This document shows positions 1 to 9,400 of a stretch of 47,643 nt of DNA, piece after piece. The notes under the pieces are model-generated. The model was given only the letters and a program-made list of their open reading frames with translations. It was not told the DNA's origin and did no database searches. The stretch's first letter is position 1, and each line of letters opens with the position of its first letter. Origin of the DNA: an uncultured Bacteroidales bacterium (GTDB lineage Bacteria; Bacteroidota; Bacteroidia; Bacteroidales; Bacteroidaceae); assembly GCA_902788275.1 (NCBI GenBank), contig CADAJV010000016.1:1-47643 (forward strand), written 5' to 3'. The translations under genes were made by a program, and so were the position numbers.

Positions 1-121
1 CTCTAAGATAGAGGGGGTGCTCCGTAGGAGCGGGGGCGTATGATACAAACTTAACAGTAACAGGTGCGTATGACCATTTCGTAGGTAGTGTTATCTGTGC
101 CAACATCTATATTATTGCCTA
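1..121 (+). repeat. Tail of hairpin-rich interspersed repeat (copy 1)
   Basis: This stretch matches 41839-41944 in the same orientation. Positions 1-29 pair with 41839-41867 and 44-120 with 41868-41944, with one mismatch in the second block. The copy here carries 14 extra bases (30-43). It contains the inner part of a CTCTA/TAGAG hairpin and a GCTCC-GTA-GGAGC hairpin, then the tract TGTGCCAACATCT at 96-108 that also occurs at 41599 and 41920. Similarity stops at about 121. The window edge cuts off the left part of the element. No protein is encoded. Confidence 0.85.
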
Positions 122-346
122 ATTTTTTCTCTGGTATCTGTTCCTTATTTCCTGTTGTCTTTTTCTTATATGTAAGTTACCATCATACGCAGTCCGTAAG
201 AGAGAAGCTCTTATCACACTCCGAGGACGCATTATCCAAGCGCGAACTCCCAAAATCTAACTCCGAGCAAATGCAATTTAATCGCGTGCTCCCATGATTT
301 ATCTCCGTGCTCCCACGATTTGGGTTAAAAATTAGGCAGCGAATTC
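122..346. other. Intergenic, short direct repeats, no gene seen
   Basis: No convincing gene is present between the repeat tail and the mntA promoter. An open frame of about 69 codons starts in the repeat and runs across it, but it has no recognisable domain and its start lies in repeat sequence. Near 281-322 the phrase CGTGCTCCCA followed by T/CGATTT occurs twice about 24 nt apart, suggesting a small tandem duplication. Confidence 0.5.
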
Positions 347-378
347 TTTGTTGCTTGATTTTTTATATTTACCTTTGC
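327..378 (+). promoter_or_regulatory. Promoter module copy 1, upstream of mntA-hepT
   Basis: A Bacteroidetes-type promoter is visible: TTTG at 347-350, a 19-nt gap, then TACCTTTG (TAnnTTTG) at 370-377. The whole 52-nt block aligns without gaps to 1173-1224 upstream of the BspA-like gene, with 43 of 52 positions identical. The inverted repeat of the other copy is decayed here. The predicted transcription start falls only about 15 nt before the ATG at 399, which rules against the upstream in-frame ATG at 348. Confidence 0.75.
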
Positions 379-398
379 CCTGTTCAAAAAAGCAAGCA

Positions 399-707
399 AT
401 GGGTTCCAGGGTATTACAACAGAAGATAGCCGAGTATTTCAAAACTCAACCGGTTTTGAAAGCATGGTTGTTTGGCTCTTTTGCCAGAGGAGAGGAGACT
501 CCGGTGAGTGATATCGATATCCTTGTGTTACCTGACAAAAGTCAGCATTTCAGCCTATTTACTCTCGGCGGCATGTATTCTGACCTCTGCAACCTGACAG
601 GCAGAGAGGTCGATTTAATTACCGAGGGAGGACTGGCTGACTATGCGCGAGAAACTGCCAATCGCGATAAAATCTTAATTTATGAGAGAAGCCCGCAAAG
701 ACCCTAA
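399..707 (+). CDS. mntA: MntA-type minimal nucleotidyltransferase antitoxin
   Basis: This 102-residue protein is a minimal DNA polymerase beta-type nucleotidyltransferase. The signature GSx10DxD is intact: Gly26-Ser27, then Asp38 and Asp40 in SDID, with the third acidic residue likely Asp72 in REVDLI. In characterised MntA/HepT pairs (type VII toxin-antitoxin) the enzyme AMPylates a tyrosine of the HEPN toxin and so silences it. The frame is open from an ATG at 348, but the promoter at 347-377 covers that stretch, so the start is placed at 399. The gene overlaps hepT by 26 nt, implying translational coupling. Family assignment is firm; the antitoxin role is inferred from the pairing. Confidence 0.88.
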   Translation: MGSRVLQQKIAEYFKTQPVLKAWLFGSFARGEETPVSDIDILVLPDKSQHFSLFTLGGMYSDLCNLTGREVDLITEGGLADYARETANRDKILIYERSPQRP

Positions 708-1032
708 ACGTCTGGAGCATATACTTGAAGCCATTGACAACATTCTCAGCTACGTTGGCAATGACGATATGGCGACTTTCGTTGCAGACAAGATACGTTA
801 TCATGACGTTGTGTATAATATAATGATTATAGGCGAAGCTGCCAATATGTTGACGACTGAGTTCAGGGAAACCCATCCTTCAACACCATGGCGACAAATC
901 ACAGGTATGCGTAATTTCCTTGTTCATGATTATCATCAGGTGGAAAAAGAACTTGTTTGGCAGGTTATTGTCAAGGACTTACCTGACCTGCGGTCCCAAA
1001 TTGTGTCCTATCTTACCGAGTTAATCAAATAA
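682..1032 (+). CDS. hepT: HepT-type HEPN (DUF86) ribonuclease toxin
   Basis: This 116-residue, mostly helical protein carries the HEPN toxin motif Rx4HxY as RNFLVHDY (Arg77, His82, Tyr84). In this family Arg and His form the RNase site and the Tyr is the residue AMPylated by the MntA partner. The length is typical for DUF86/HepT. It overlaps the end of mntA by 26 nt and is translated in another frame, so the two form one operon. The hairpin at 1173-1209 followed by a T-rich run could end its transcript. All key toxin residues are present, so the pair looks functional. Confidence 0.9.
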   Translation: MREARKDPKRLEHILEAIDNILSYVGNDDMATFVADKIRYHDVVYNIMIIGEAANMLTTEFRETHPSTPWRQITGMRNFLVHDYHQVEKELVWQVIVKDLPDLRSQIVSYLTELIK

Positions 1033-1172
1033 AATTCTTTCCTTACCAAGTTTGAGTCAGCCGCAAAGGTCAATATGGTTCGTGAAATTCGTGTTCATTT
1101 ACTTCTCACATAGATGACACAGAGATTAATTCGTGTTCGTTCATAACAGAGCACCTTAAATATCTTATACAT
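1033..1172. other. Intergenic, no gene seen
   Basis: AT-rich spacer after hepT. The phrase ATTCGTGTTC occurs twice (near 1087 and 1129), a small direct repeat. I see no coding sequence or RNA gene. Confidence 0.5.
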
Positions 1173-1224
1173 AAAAATTAGACAGTGATTTTTTTGCTGT
1201 CTAATTTTTTATTTTTACCTTTGC
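1173..1224 (+). promoter_or_regulatory. Promoter module copy 2 with overlapping hairpin, upstream of BspA-like gene
   Basis: The block holds TTTG at 1193-1196, a 19-nt gap and TACCTTTG at 1216-1223, matching the Bacteroidetes -33/-7 pattern. A 13-bp perfect inverted repeat (1173-1185 with 1197-1209) surrounds the -33 element, which sits in its loop. As RNA read through from hepT, this hairpin plus the following T-rich stretch resembles an intrinsic terminator; as DNA it could be an operator. It is 43/52 identical to 327-378. Confidence 0.75.
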
Positions 1225-1546
1225 TGCGTCTTGGGGGACAAATCCCGGGACCGAAGAAGCGTTCCGCGCTTTATCCTTTGTTACGAAATCTGGTACATTT
1301 CTAAGGGCAAGGATGAAGATAAACGGTTCGCCTCCTGTATGTTTGAACGTTCGCATACGGCTCTACGCTGTATGCCCGGGCATACAGCGTAGGTGATAGT
1401 TATTATTCATTTCCCGAAGGTTTACCAGAGCCCGTAACAAGATGAGTAAGGACATAATCCCTACGTTTTTTCGTATGCAATGATGTCGACACTTGGTTGA
1501 GGGATTTACACCAGAAGATAATTATTAACTCCTTAACCAATAAATT
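1225..1546 (+). promoter_or_regulatory. Long structured 5' leader of the BspA-like gene
   Basis: About 320 nt separate the promoter at 1193-1223 from the BspA start. At 1363-1392 lies a perfect 30-bp palindrome centred on CCC/GGG (half CTACGCTGTATGCCC). Upstream at about 1337-1359 another imperfect pairing, GTATG with CGCATACGG, shares bases with its arms, so alternative foldings are possible. I recognise no known riboswitch. No reading frame stands out. The leader may be regulatory or may be a remnant of an inserted element. Confidence 0.5.
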
Positions 1547-4500
1547 ATGAGAAAAACAAAATTTTTGTTGATGACGCTACTGCTTATAGTCAATAGCGTA
1601 TGTGTCTATGCCGTCACTATTGGCGATATTGAATATAGTTTTAGCGGAAGTCAAGCTACCGTAACTGGCCTTGCCAATAGTTCCATTACAGAATTAGTCA
1701 TTCCCGCCGAAGTGGAAAACAACGGGAGAACATATTCCGTGACGAGTATTAACGGCTATGCTTTCAATGGCTGCTCGGGGCTGACATCTGTAACCATCCC
1801 CAACTCTGTAACAAGCATCGGATATCTGGCCTTTTATGGCTGCTTAGGACTAAACCGTGTTAACATAACAGATATAGCAACTTGGTGCAAGAATGGCTTA
1901 GGCTATGGGTTTAACTCAGGCTATAGCCTATACCTTAACGGTGAAAAAATAACAAACTTGGTTATCCCCAACTCTGTGACGAGCATAGGCAGCAGTGCTT
2001 TTTCTGGCTGCACAGGTCTGACCTCCATTACCATCCCCGAGTCAGTGACGTGGATCGGAGATGGTGCTTTCTCTGGGTGCACTGGGCTGACCTCTGTAAC
2101 CATCCCCAACTCCGTGACAAGCATAGGCAGCAGTGCTTTTTGGGGCTGCTCGGGCCTGACCTCAATCACCATCCCCAACTCCGTGAAGAGCATTGGCGAC
2201 GATGCTTTCTATGGCTGCTCAGGCCTGACCTCCATTACCATCCCTAACTCCGTGACGAGCATAAGTAACGGTGCTTTTTCTGGCTGCACAGGGTTAACTT
2301 CTGTAACCATTCCCAACTCCGTGACAAGCATTGGAGGAGGTGCTTTCTCTGGCTGCTCAGGCTTGACCTCTGTAACCATCCCCAACTCTGTGACAAGTAT
2401 CGGTGGAGCTTTCCAGTTGTGTACTGGCCTGACCTCAATCACCATCCCCAACTCTGTGACTAGCATAAGTAGCGGCGCTTTCTATGGCTGCTCAGGCCTG
2501 ACCTCAATCACCATCCCTAGTTCTGTGACAAGCATTGGCCAGCAAGCTTTCTATGGCTGCTCAGGCTTGACCTCTGTAACCATCCCCAACTCCGTGACAA
2601 GCATTGGAGAACGGGCTTTCTATAATTGCTCGAGTCTGACTTCGGTAGAAATTCCCAACTCCATGACTAGCATAAGTAGCAGCGCTTTCTCTGGCTGCTC
2701 AGGGTTAACTTCTGTAACCATCCCCAACTCCGTGACTAGCATAAGTAGCAGCGCTTTCTCTGGCTGCTCAGGGTTAACTTCTGTAACCATTCCCAACTCT
2801 GTGACGAGCATAGACTACAGTGCTTTCTCTGGCTGCACAGGCCTGACCTCAATCACCATCCCCAACTCCGTGACAAGCATTGGAGAAAGTGCTTTCTCCA
2901 GGTGCTCAGGCTTGACCTCTGTAACCATCCCCAACTCCGTGACAAGCATTGGAGGAAGTGCTTTCTCCAGGTGCTCAGGCTTGACCTCTGTAACCATCCC
3001 CAACTCCGTGACAAGCATTGGAATAAGAGCTTTCCAGGAATGCACTGGGCTGACAGACGTATTTATTGACATTATAGATTTTGCCAATACCAACCGCTGC
3101 TATAGCATTGCACCAAATAAACATTACCTGTATCAGGGAGAAGAAATAACAGGGAACTTTACCATACCTGAGTCCGTAACAAGCATTGGCGACTATGCTT
3201 TCTCTGGCTGCACAGGTCTGACCTCAATCACCATCCCCAACTCCGTGACAAGCATAAGTAGCAGCGCTTTCTCTGACTGCTCAGGCTTGACCTCTGTAAC
3301 CATCCCCAACTCTGTGACAAGTATCGGAGGTGGAGCTTTCTATGGTTGCTCAGGCCTGACCTCAATCACCATCCCCAACTCCGTGACAAGCATTGGCGAC
3401 TATGCTTTCTCTGGCTGCTCGGGCCTAACCTCAATCACCATCCCCAACTCTGTGACGAGCATCGGCCGCAATGCTTTCTATGGTTGCTCAGGCCTGACTT
3501 CAATCACCATCCCCAACTCCGTGACAAGCATTGGCGACTATGCTTTCTCTGGCTGCTCGGGCCTGACCTCAATCACCATCCCCAACTCTGTGACGAGCAT
3601 CGGCCGCAATGCTTTCTCTGGCTGCACAGGCCTGACCTCAATCACCATCCCCAACTCCGTGACAAGCATTGGCGACTATGCTTTCTCTGGCTGCTCGGGG
3701 CTGACCTCGATAACCATCCCCAACTCCGTGACAAGCATTGGAGGAAGTGCTTTCTCCAGGTGCTCAGGCTTGACCTCTGTAACCATCCCTAGTTCTGTGA
3801 CAAGCATTGGCCAGCAAGCTTTCTATGGCTGCTCAGGCTTGACCTCTGTAACCATCCCCAACTCCGTGACAAGCATTGGAATCCCCAACTCTGTGACAAG
3901 CATAAGTAGCAGAGCTTTCTCTGGCTGTTCAGGTCTGACCTCTATTACCATCCCCAACTCCGTGACTAGCATAAGTAGCAGCGCTTTCTCTGGCTGCTCA
4001 GGGTTAACTTCTGTAACCATTCCCAACTCTGTGACAAGCATTGCCTATGGTGTTTTCTCCAGGTGCTCTGGGCTGAAATCTGTAATAATCCAAAAAGAAT
4101 CTCCTTTCGGTCTAAATACATCTGCCTTTTCTTCTTCCACATACTCTGACGCAGTTCTCGTAGTACCAGACGGAAGCATAGACGCGTATAAAGAGACATC
4201 GTGGAATAGCTTTGTCAACATCGTTGAGAAGAGTACAGAGACAGAGGTATGCACCCGCCTTGTTGCACTTGCAAATGAGGCCGACGAGTTACTACTGCAA
4301 GTCAGCGGCACTGTCTCTGACGAGCTACTGGCCGCAGTCAACACGCTGCGTACTCTGACAGACGAGGCCAGAGTGAAAGTTTCTGCCTTTGCTGCCAAAG
4401 AGAGCGACATCGAGGCTCTGCAGGCAGCCATTGATGCAGTAGATGAGATAATGCATACCCACACAGTAACATACATGGTGGATGGCGAGGTGTATGCCAC

Positions 4501-6019
4501 AGAAAGATATAGGGAGGGAGAATATATTACCATTCTTGACAAACCGGTAAAGGAACATTATGAGTTCATTGGCTGGTATTTTTCTATAGACAATATATTC
4601 AAGATGGGAAAACAGGATATTGTCCTTGAAGGGTCATTCAGATTTTCTGATGCAAAAAACTACAACCTCGAGTTCTTGCCTTTTAAGTTAAGCACTGAGG
4701 GCGGAGCTGATGCAACAGCTGATATTGTGTTCAACGTAGGAAGCGATGTAACCCCTGCCAGCAAGGTGGAATTCGACCTCGTAATGCCAAGTGAGTGGGT
4801 TGATAACTACATGATTGACAACGTGCAGAAGAATGCCGACCTTGGTACGCGCTTCTACAACCTCACCAATCCTGTTGACAACGGTGATGGAAGCTGGCAC
4901 TTTACTCTTGAGGTAAAGAGCGCCAACTACTACTTTGGCAAGGTGCCATCCACCAAGATAGGCAGCTTCCAAGTATATCAGGATGGCGGCGGCAACGACG
5001 GCAACTACGCTATTGCCGAGGGCGTGTATGATGTAATCCTGAATAATGTTAGAGTCATTATTGATGGTACAGAATACAAACTACCTAACTATATCGGCAA
5101 TCTTTTTGTCGGTTCTCCCAAATTGGTAAACGACTGGGGTGTAATCCGCTTTGCCGGCAACTATTCCGCCCCGGAGACACTGCAGTTGCTAACCGACGCT
5201 CTGCCCGATGATGACGAAACAATTACCACCATCGACCTTACAGAGGTTACCGCCGTGCCCGATAATACGGAAATCACCGTGGCCAATGACAATGCCTTGG
5301 TATATGTCAGGGATGGCATCAGCCTTGCCAACAGCAAGAACGTAGTTGTGGGTGACGCGTGTGACAATCTCGTAATTTCTGACAGCAAGCCCTTCGATGC
5401 TCCTATCGCATTCACTGCCAATGAGGTTACCTATACACGCAACATAACATCGCGATTCGGAACCATCTGTCTGCCCTACGCAGTGAGCAGCGATGCCAGC
5501 GTTAAGTACTACACTCTTGACCATGTGGATGGAACTACACTATATCTTGCTGAGCAGAATGAAATAGCTGCGGGTGAACCTGCCATATTTGAAAACCTTG
5601 CTGGTGGCAACAGCATTGATGCAAGTAGCAGCAACGTGGCGATTCAAGGTTCTGCAGTAATGCCCGATGAAGGTGAATTGAAGCTGATTGGTACGTTTAA
5701 AAAACTGTACATCACCGACCCTGCCGAGCTGGCCAAGAGCTACTATATCAGCAAAGACCAGTTCCACCAGGCAACAAACTCTCTCACCGTTAACCCCTTC
5801 CGCGCATACTTTACCTACGAGGGCAGCAATGCTTCCAAAGTATTCAATATTACAGTGGATGACGACGATGTGACAGCTATTGGCAGCTTCGCCGATGAGA
5901 ATGGCGCAGAGGTCGTGGCCATCTACGATGTAAACGGCACAAAGCTGAATTCCCTCCAGAAGGGTGTAAATATCGTGAAGTATTCTGACGGCAAGACTCA
6001 GAAGATAGTTGTTCGTTAA
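1547..6019 (+). CDS. Giant BspA-like leucine-rich-repeat surface protein with type IX sorting domain
   Basis: A 1490-residue secreted protein. A signal peptide covers about residues 1-22. Residues ~45-850 are about 31 units of the 23-residue LRR_5/BspA repeat, consensus [20 protein letters not shown], interrupted by two non-repeat insertions near residues 105-135 and 505-540. Next come a helical segment (~890-965), an InlB/Listeria-Bacteroides-type motif around [10 protein letters not shown], a beta-rich region, and a C-terminal sorting domain (IYDVNGTKL ... KIVVR) of the type IX secretion kind. BspA proteins of oral relatives bind host matrix proteins and bacteria; adhesion here is inference. 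Repeat units are nearly identical at DNA level. One unit near residue 785 is cut to nine residues and another (IGGAFQLC) lacks one residue, both signs of recombination that kept the frame. A 57-aa gene follows 21 nt later. Confidence 0.9.
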   Translation: MRKTKFLLMTLLLIVNSVCVYAVTIGDIEYSFSGSQATVTGLANSSITELVIPAEVENNGRTYSVTSINGYAFNGCSGLTSVTIPNSVTSIGYLAFYGCLGLNRVNITDIATWCKNGLGYGFNSGYSLYLNGEKITNLVIPNSVTSIGSSAFSGCTGLTSITIPESVTWIGDGAFSGCTGLTSVTIPNSVTSIGSSAFWGCSGLTSITIPNSVKSIGDDAFYGCSGLTSITIPNSVTSISNGAFSGCTGLTSVTIPNSVTSIGGGAFSGCSGLTSVTIPNSVTSIGGAFQLCTGLTSITIPNSVTSISSGAFYGCSGLTSITIPSSVTSIGQQAFYGCSGLTSVTIPNSVTSIGERAFYNCSSLTSVEIPNSMTSISSSAFSGCSGLTSVTIPNSVTSISSSAFSGCSGLTSVTIPNSVTSIDYSAFSGCTGLTSITIPNSVTSIGESAFSRCSGLTSVTIPNSVTSIGGSAFSRCSGLTSVTIPNSVTSIGIRAFQECTGLTDVFIDIIDFANTNRCYSIAPNKHYLYQGEEITGNFTIPESVTSIGDYAFSGCTGLTSITIPNSVTSISSSAFSDCSGLTSVTIPNSVTSIGGGAFYGCSGLTSITIPNSVTSIGDYAFSGCSGLTSITIPNSVTSIGRNAFYGCSGLTSITIPNSVTSIGDYAFSGCSGLTSITIPNSVTSIGRNAFSGCTGLTSITIPNSVTSIGDYAFSGCSGLTSITIPNSVTSIGGSAFSRCSGLTSVTIPSSVTSIGQQAFYGCSGLTSVTIPNSVTSIGIPNSVTSISSRAFSGCSGLTSITIPNSVTSISSSAFSGCSGLTSVTIPNSVTSIAYGVFSRCSGLKSVIIQKESPFGLNTSAFSSSTYSDAVLVVPDGSIDAYKETSWNSFVNIVEKSTETEVCTRLVALANEADELLLQVSGTVSDELLAAVNTLRTLTDEARVKVSAFAAKESDIEALQAAIDAVDEIMHTHTVTYMVDGEVYATERYREGEYITILDKPVKEHYEFIGWYFSIDNIFKMGKQDIVLEGSFRFSDAKNYNLEFLPFKLSTEGGADATADIVFNVGSDVTPASKVEFDLVMPSEWVDNYMIDNVQKNADLGTRFYNLTNPVDNGDGSWHFTLEVKSANYYFGKVPSTKIGSFQVYQDGGGNDGNYAIAEGVYDVILNNVRVIIDGTEYKLPNYIGNLFVGSPKLVNDWGVIRFAGNYSAPETLQLLTDALPDDDETITTIDLTEVTAVPDNTEITVANDNALVYVRDGISLANSKNVVVGDACDNLVISDSKPFDAPIAFTANEVTYTRNITSRFGTICLPYAVSSDASVKYYTLDHVDGTTLYLAEQNEIAAGEPAIFENLAGGNSIDASSSNVAIQGSAVMPDEGELKLIGTFKKLYITDPAELAKSYYISKDQFHQATNSLTVNPFRAYFTYEGSNASKVFNITVDDDDVTAIGSFADENGAEVVAIYDVNGTKLNSLQKGVNIVKYSDGKTQKIVVR
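1780..4060 (+). repeat. 69-bp tandem repeat array coding for LRR units
   Basis: Roughly 31 copies of a 69-nt unit, built around CCATCCCCAACTCCGTGAC, lie in frame within the BspA-like gene. Higher-order copying is visible: the pair of units encoding DYAF and RNAF is repeated twice in succession (about 3380-3650), and a GSAFSRC/QQAFYGC block near 3740-3850 reuses units seen earlier. At about 3868-3885 a unit ends after nine codons and the next starts directly. Numerous antisense and out-of-frame ORFs over this array come only from the repetition. Confidence 0.9.
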
Positions 6020-6040
6020 ACTGCAAAAAACATTATTCAG

Positions 6041-6214
6041 ATGAAAAAGACATATATTTCTCCTGAGTTGATTGAGTTTAGGCTGAATACCGTTTCCATG
6101 CTCTGTTTATCAAAAGGCGATGATGAGAACGACGGCATTGCCGAGTCCAAAAAGTTCTGGGGCGGTACTGTTTGGGAAGAAGAAGAAAAGGAAACTGAAG
6201 AAATGGCCTTTTAA
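6041..6214 (+). CDS. Small 57-residue protein of unknown function
   Basis: A short gene 21 nt after the BspA-like gene and before a strong terminator, so it is probably cotranscribed. The product begins MKKTYISPELIEFRLNT, has a short middle with MLCLSKGDD, and ends very acidic with a run of four Glu. Similar short proteins starting MKKTYxxPE are, from memory, common in Prevotella and Bacteroides and have no known function. There is no signal peptide, transmembrane segment or lipobox. An ATG directly preceded by an A-rich stretch supports translation. A peptide precursor or a chaperone for its secreted neighbour are only possibilities. Confidence 0.65.
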   Translation: MKKTYISPELIEFRLNTVSMLCLSKGDDENDGIAESKKFWGGTVWEEEEKETEEMAF

Positions 6215-6238
6215 CAGAAAGTTCATAAATTGACATTA

Positions 6239-6280
6239 GCCGCCGACGCTATAACAGAGTGTCGGCGGCTTGTTTTGTTT
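6239..6280 (+). terminator. Intrinsic terminator after the BspA-like operon
   Basis: A 9-bp GC-rich stem (GCCGCCGAC at 6239-6247 with GTCGGCGGC at 6261-6269) is followed by TTGTTTTGTTT. It lies 24 nt after the stop of the 57-aa gene. Confidence 0.88.
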
Positions 6281-6334
6281 GCTTATGCGTGAAAGGTATT
6301 CTTCCTGTTGAAATTTTGCGCGAGCTAACGAAAA

Positions 6335-6370
6335 GAAAGCGCGAGCTAAAATTTTTTAGCTCGCGCTTTC
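6335..6370. terminator. Bidirectional hairpin between convergent genes
   Basis: A 16-bp perfect stem (6335-6350 with 6355-6370) with a 4-nt loop stands between the BspA operon and the convergent dnaE gene. A weaker outer pairing (GCGAGCTAACG near 6320-6330 with CGTTAGGTCGC near 6376-6386) encloses it. It probably serves as terminator for dnaE on the minus strand and as a backup on the plus strand; a clean U-tract is missing. Confidence 0.6.
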
Positions 6371-6443
6371 TCCTCCGTTAGGTCGCGATTAAATTTTATA
6401 AGATTGCGATTAATGTTTTTAATCTCCACATAAGTGAGAAGCC

Positions 6444-9400
6444 CTACTCAAACTCGACGCGTACGCCTTCGAATTGTTCGAGGGCCTCCACCATGTCATA
6501 AGACACGGTGATGTCGTGCTTGGTGCCAAGGCTCAGCGGAGTATTGGTGCTGGTGTCGATGGCCTTGATTTTGAGGGTGGTGTCGCCCTTGTTGTCCTTG
6601 ATGTATTTGGCAAGGACTTTATTGAAGCTCTCGTCAAAGATTTCTATCGGCACGGTGACGGTGAGGTGTTTCATCATTTCCTTCTGCATATCTTCCATGG
6701 AGTTGATGGACACGAACTTCATGTCTATGCGGTTGGGGATGTAGGGGTGTTCCTCCAGCTTGATTTTCATAAAGATTACGGCGTCCTTGACGAAGGAGTT
6801 TCTGACTCCGTGCCAGTTGTTGAAAATCATTATCTCGCCCTCGTTGGTGAAGTCCTCAATCTTGACTCGGCCGTAGGCGTTGCCTTTCTGGCTGATGCGT
6901 TCGTCAACCGAGGTGACGATGCCGCCACAGGTCCACTCGGAGCCCCTTGCGTGGAGTTCGCCCCTGTTGTCGGAACTCAGCTCGGCGGGGTGGGCGGTGC
7001 AGAATTTGCGCATGAAAAGTTTGTATTTGTCCAATGGGTGGGCAGAGAGGTAGATGCCTATGTAGCTGCGCTCGGTGTTGAGGGTTTCCAGGTCGAGGGC
7101 GTTGCTCATATACACGGGTGCGTCGGGCTTGGTGATGCTAAACTCCTCCATATCGCCGAAGAGTGAGGCCTGGGCTTGCATCTTGTCGTTCTGGCATTTG
7201 ATGCCGTATTTCATGAGAGCATCTAGGAAGATGTCGCCCTTGTTGTTGACCAGGAAATACTGCTGGCGCTTGAGACCGAAGCTGTCGAGGGCCCCGCTGT
7301 GGATCAGAGCCTCCAGACATCGGCGGTTGACGTTGGTATAGTTGATGCGCTCGGCGAAGTTGTAGATGTCGGTGTAGGGGCCGTTCTTCTCGCGCTCGCT
7401 GATTATGTTTTCGGCCGCTGCCTCGCCCATATTCTTTACGGCGGCAAGGCCGAAGCGTATCTCGCCGTGCTTGTTGACGCCAAACTCTGAGAAGCTCTCG
7501 TTGACATCGGGCCCCATGGTGGTGATGCCCATCAGGCGGCATTCATCCATCAGTTTGGTGATTTCTTTGATATCGTTGCGTCGGCGCGTCATGATGGCGG
7601 CCATGAACTCGGCGGGGTAATGGGCCTTAAGGTAGGCAGTCTGGTAGGCTACCCATGAGTAGCAGGCGGCGTGCGACTTATTGAAGGCGTAGGATGCAAA
7701 GCTCTCCCAGTCGCCCCATATCTTTTCGAGCACCTTGGGGTCGTGGCCGTTTTTCTTTCCTCCCTCGATGAACATGGGCTTCATCTGCTCGACAATGGCT
7801 TTCTGCTTTTTTCCCATGGCCTTACGCAGTGAGTCGCTCTGGCCCCGGGTAAAGCCGGCTAGCAGTCGGCTGAGAAGCATGACCTGTTCCTGATAGACGG
7901 TGATGCCGTAGGTGTCCTTAAGGTATCGCTCCATCACGGGGATGTCATATTCTATCTTCTCCACTCCATGCTTGCGCCTGATGAAGGAGGGAATCTTGTC
8001 CATAGGCCCGGGGCGGTAGAGGGCGTTCATGGCTATGAGGTCCTCAAAGACGGTGGGGTGGAGCTCGCGCAGATATTTCTGCATGCCCGGCGACTCAAAC
8101 TGGAATGTGCCGATGGTGCGGCCTTCCTGATATAGCTTGTAAGTCAACTCATCGTCCAGGGGAATGTTGTCCAGATCAATGTCAACGCCGTGTGTGCGCT
8201 TGATGATCTTGACGGCCTCCTTCTGCTCGGAGAGGGTCTTGAGGCCCAGGAAGTCCATCTTTATGAGTCCGGTTGACTCTATGACGTGGCCGTCATACTG
8301 AGTGACGGTGGTCTTCATTCCCGGGAAGTCGGGGTCGTCGGCTGTGGATACGGGCACATGGTCGCTGATGGGGTCGCGGCAGATGATGAATCCGCAGGCG
8401 TGGATGCCTGTGCCGCGGACGGTGCCCTCCAACTTGCGGGCGTACTTGATGGTGTTTCTCTCTCGCGGGTCGGAGCTGGCCTCAGCTTCTTGCAGTTCTG
8501 GCGTACACTTGATGGCGTTCTCCAGATTCATCTTCAGCTCTTTGCCCTTATAGTTTAGGCGGTCGGGAATGGCCTTGCATAGTGCATTGCTGATATTCAG
8601 CGGCAGTTTCTCCACTCGGGCCACGTCCTTCAGCGAGTTTTTGGTGGCCATGGTGGAGTATGTGATGATGTGAGCGCAGTTCTCGGCGCCGTATTTGTCC
8701 ATCACCCACTGTAGCACCTTGCCTCGGCCGTCATCATCGAAGTCGGTATCGATATCAGGCAGCGATATGCGATCGGGGTTGAGGAAACGCTCAAACAGCA
8801 GGTCATATTTCAAGGGGTCAAGCCTAGTGATGCCCAGACAGTAGGCTACCACGCTGCCGGCAGCAGAGCCTCGGCCGGGGCCCACCCATACGCCCAGCTC
8901 ATTGCGGGCGGAGTTGATAAAATCCTGAACGATAAGGAAGTATCCCGGGAAGCCCATAGTCTTCATCACGTGTAGTTCAAAGCGGATGCGCTCGTCCACT
9001 TCCTTGGGTATGGGGTCGCCGTAGATGCGCTTGGCGCCGTCGTAGGCCAGTTTGCCCAGATAGTCGGCCTCAAACTTGATGCGGTAGAGCTTGTCGACGC
9101 CTCCCATCTTCTTTACCTTGGCCTCAGCATCCTCGGCCGACATAGGGTTCTGGCCGTTCTCATCGCTGGTGAATTCGCGGATGATGTCCTGCTCGCTGAA
9201 CTTGGTACGCCACTGCTCTTCGGTGCCGAACTCCACGGGTATAGGGAAGTTAGGCATGATGGGGTTGCTCTCAATGTTGTAGAATTCCACCTTATCCAGT
9301 ATCTCGCACGTATTGGACAGGGCCTCGGGTAGGTCGCTGAAGATGGCATTCATTTCCTCGCGGGTCTTAAACCATTCCTGTTTGGAGTAAAGCATTCTGG

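Noticed and set aside
88-297. 69-codon plus-strand frame at the left edge
   Set aside because: It starts within the interspersed repeat (shared with 41839-41944), has no domain and is not preceded by a promoter.
348-398. Longer N-terminus of MntA from the ATG at 348
   Set aside because: The promoter -33 and -7 elements occupy this stretch, and the added residues are not part of the nucleotidyltransferase fold.
1921-4041. Several minus-strand and alternative-frame ORFs with [11 protein letters not shown] or HHPQLRDKH repeats
   Set aside because: They are shadows of the 69-bp coding repeats in the BspA-like gene; repetition keeps other frames open.
1780-4060. Regular repeats considered as CRISPR
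   Set aside because: Units are contiguous, in frame and code for LRR motifs; there are no unique spacers and no cas genes.
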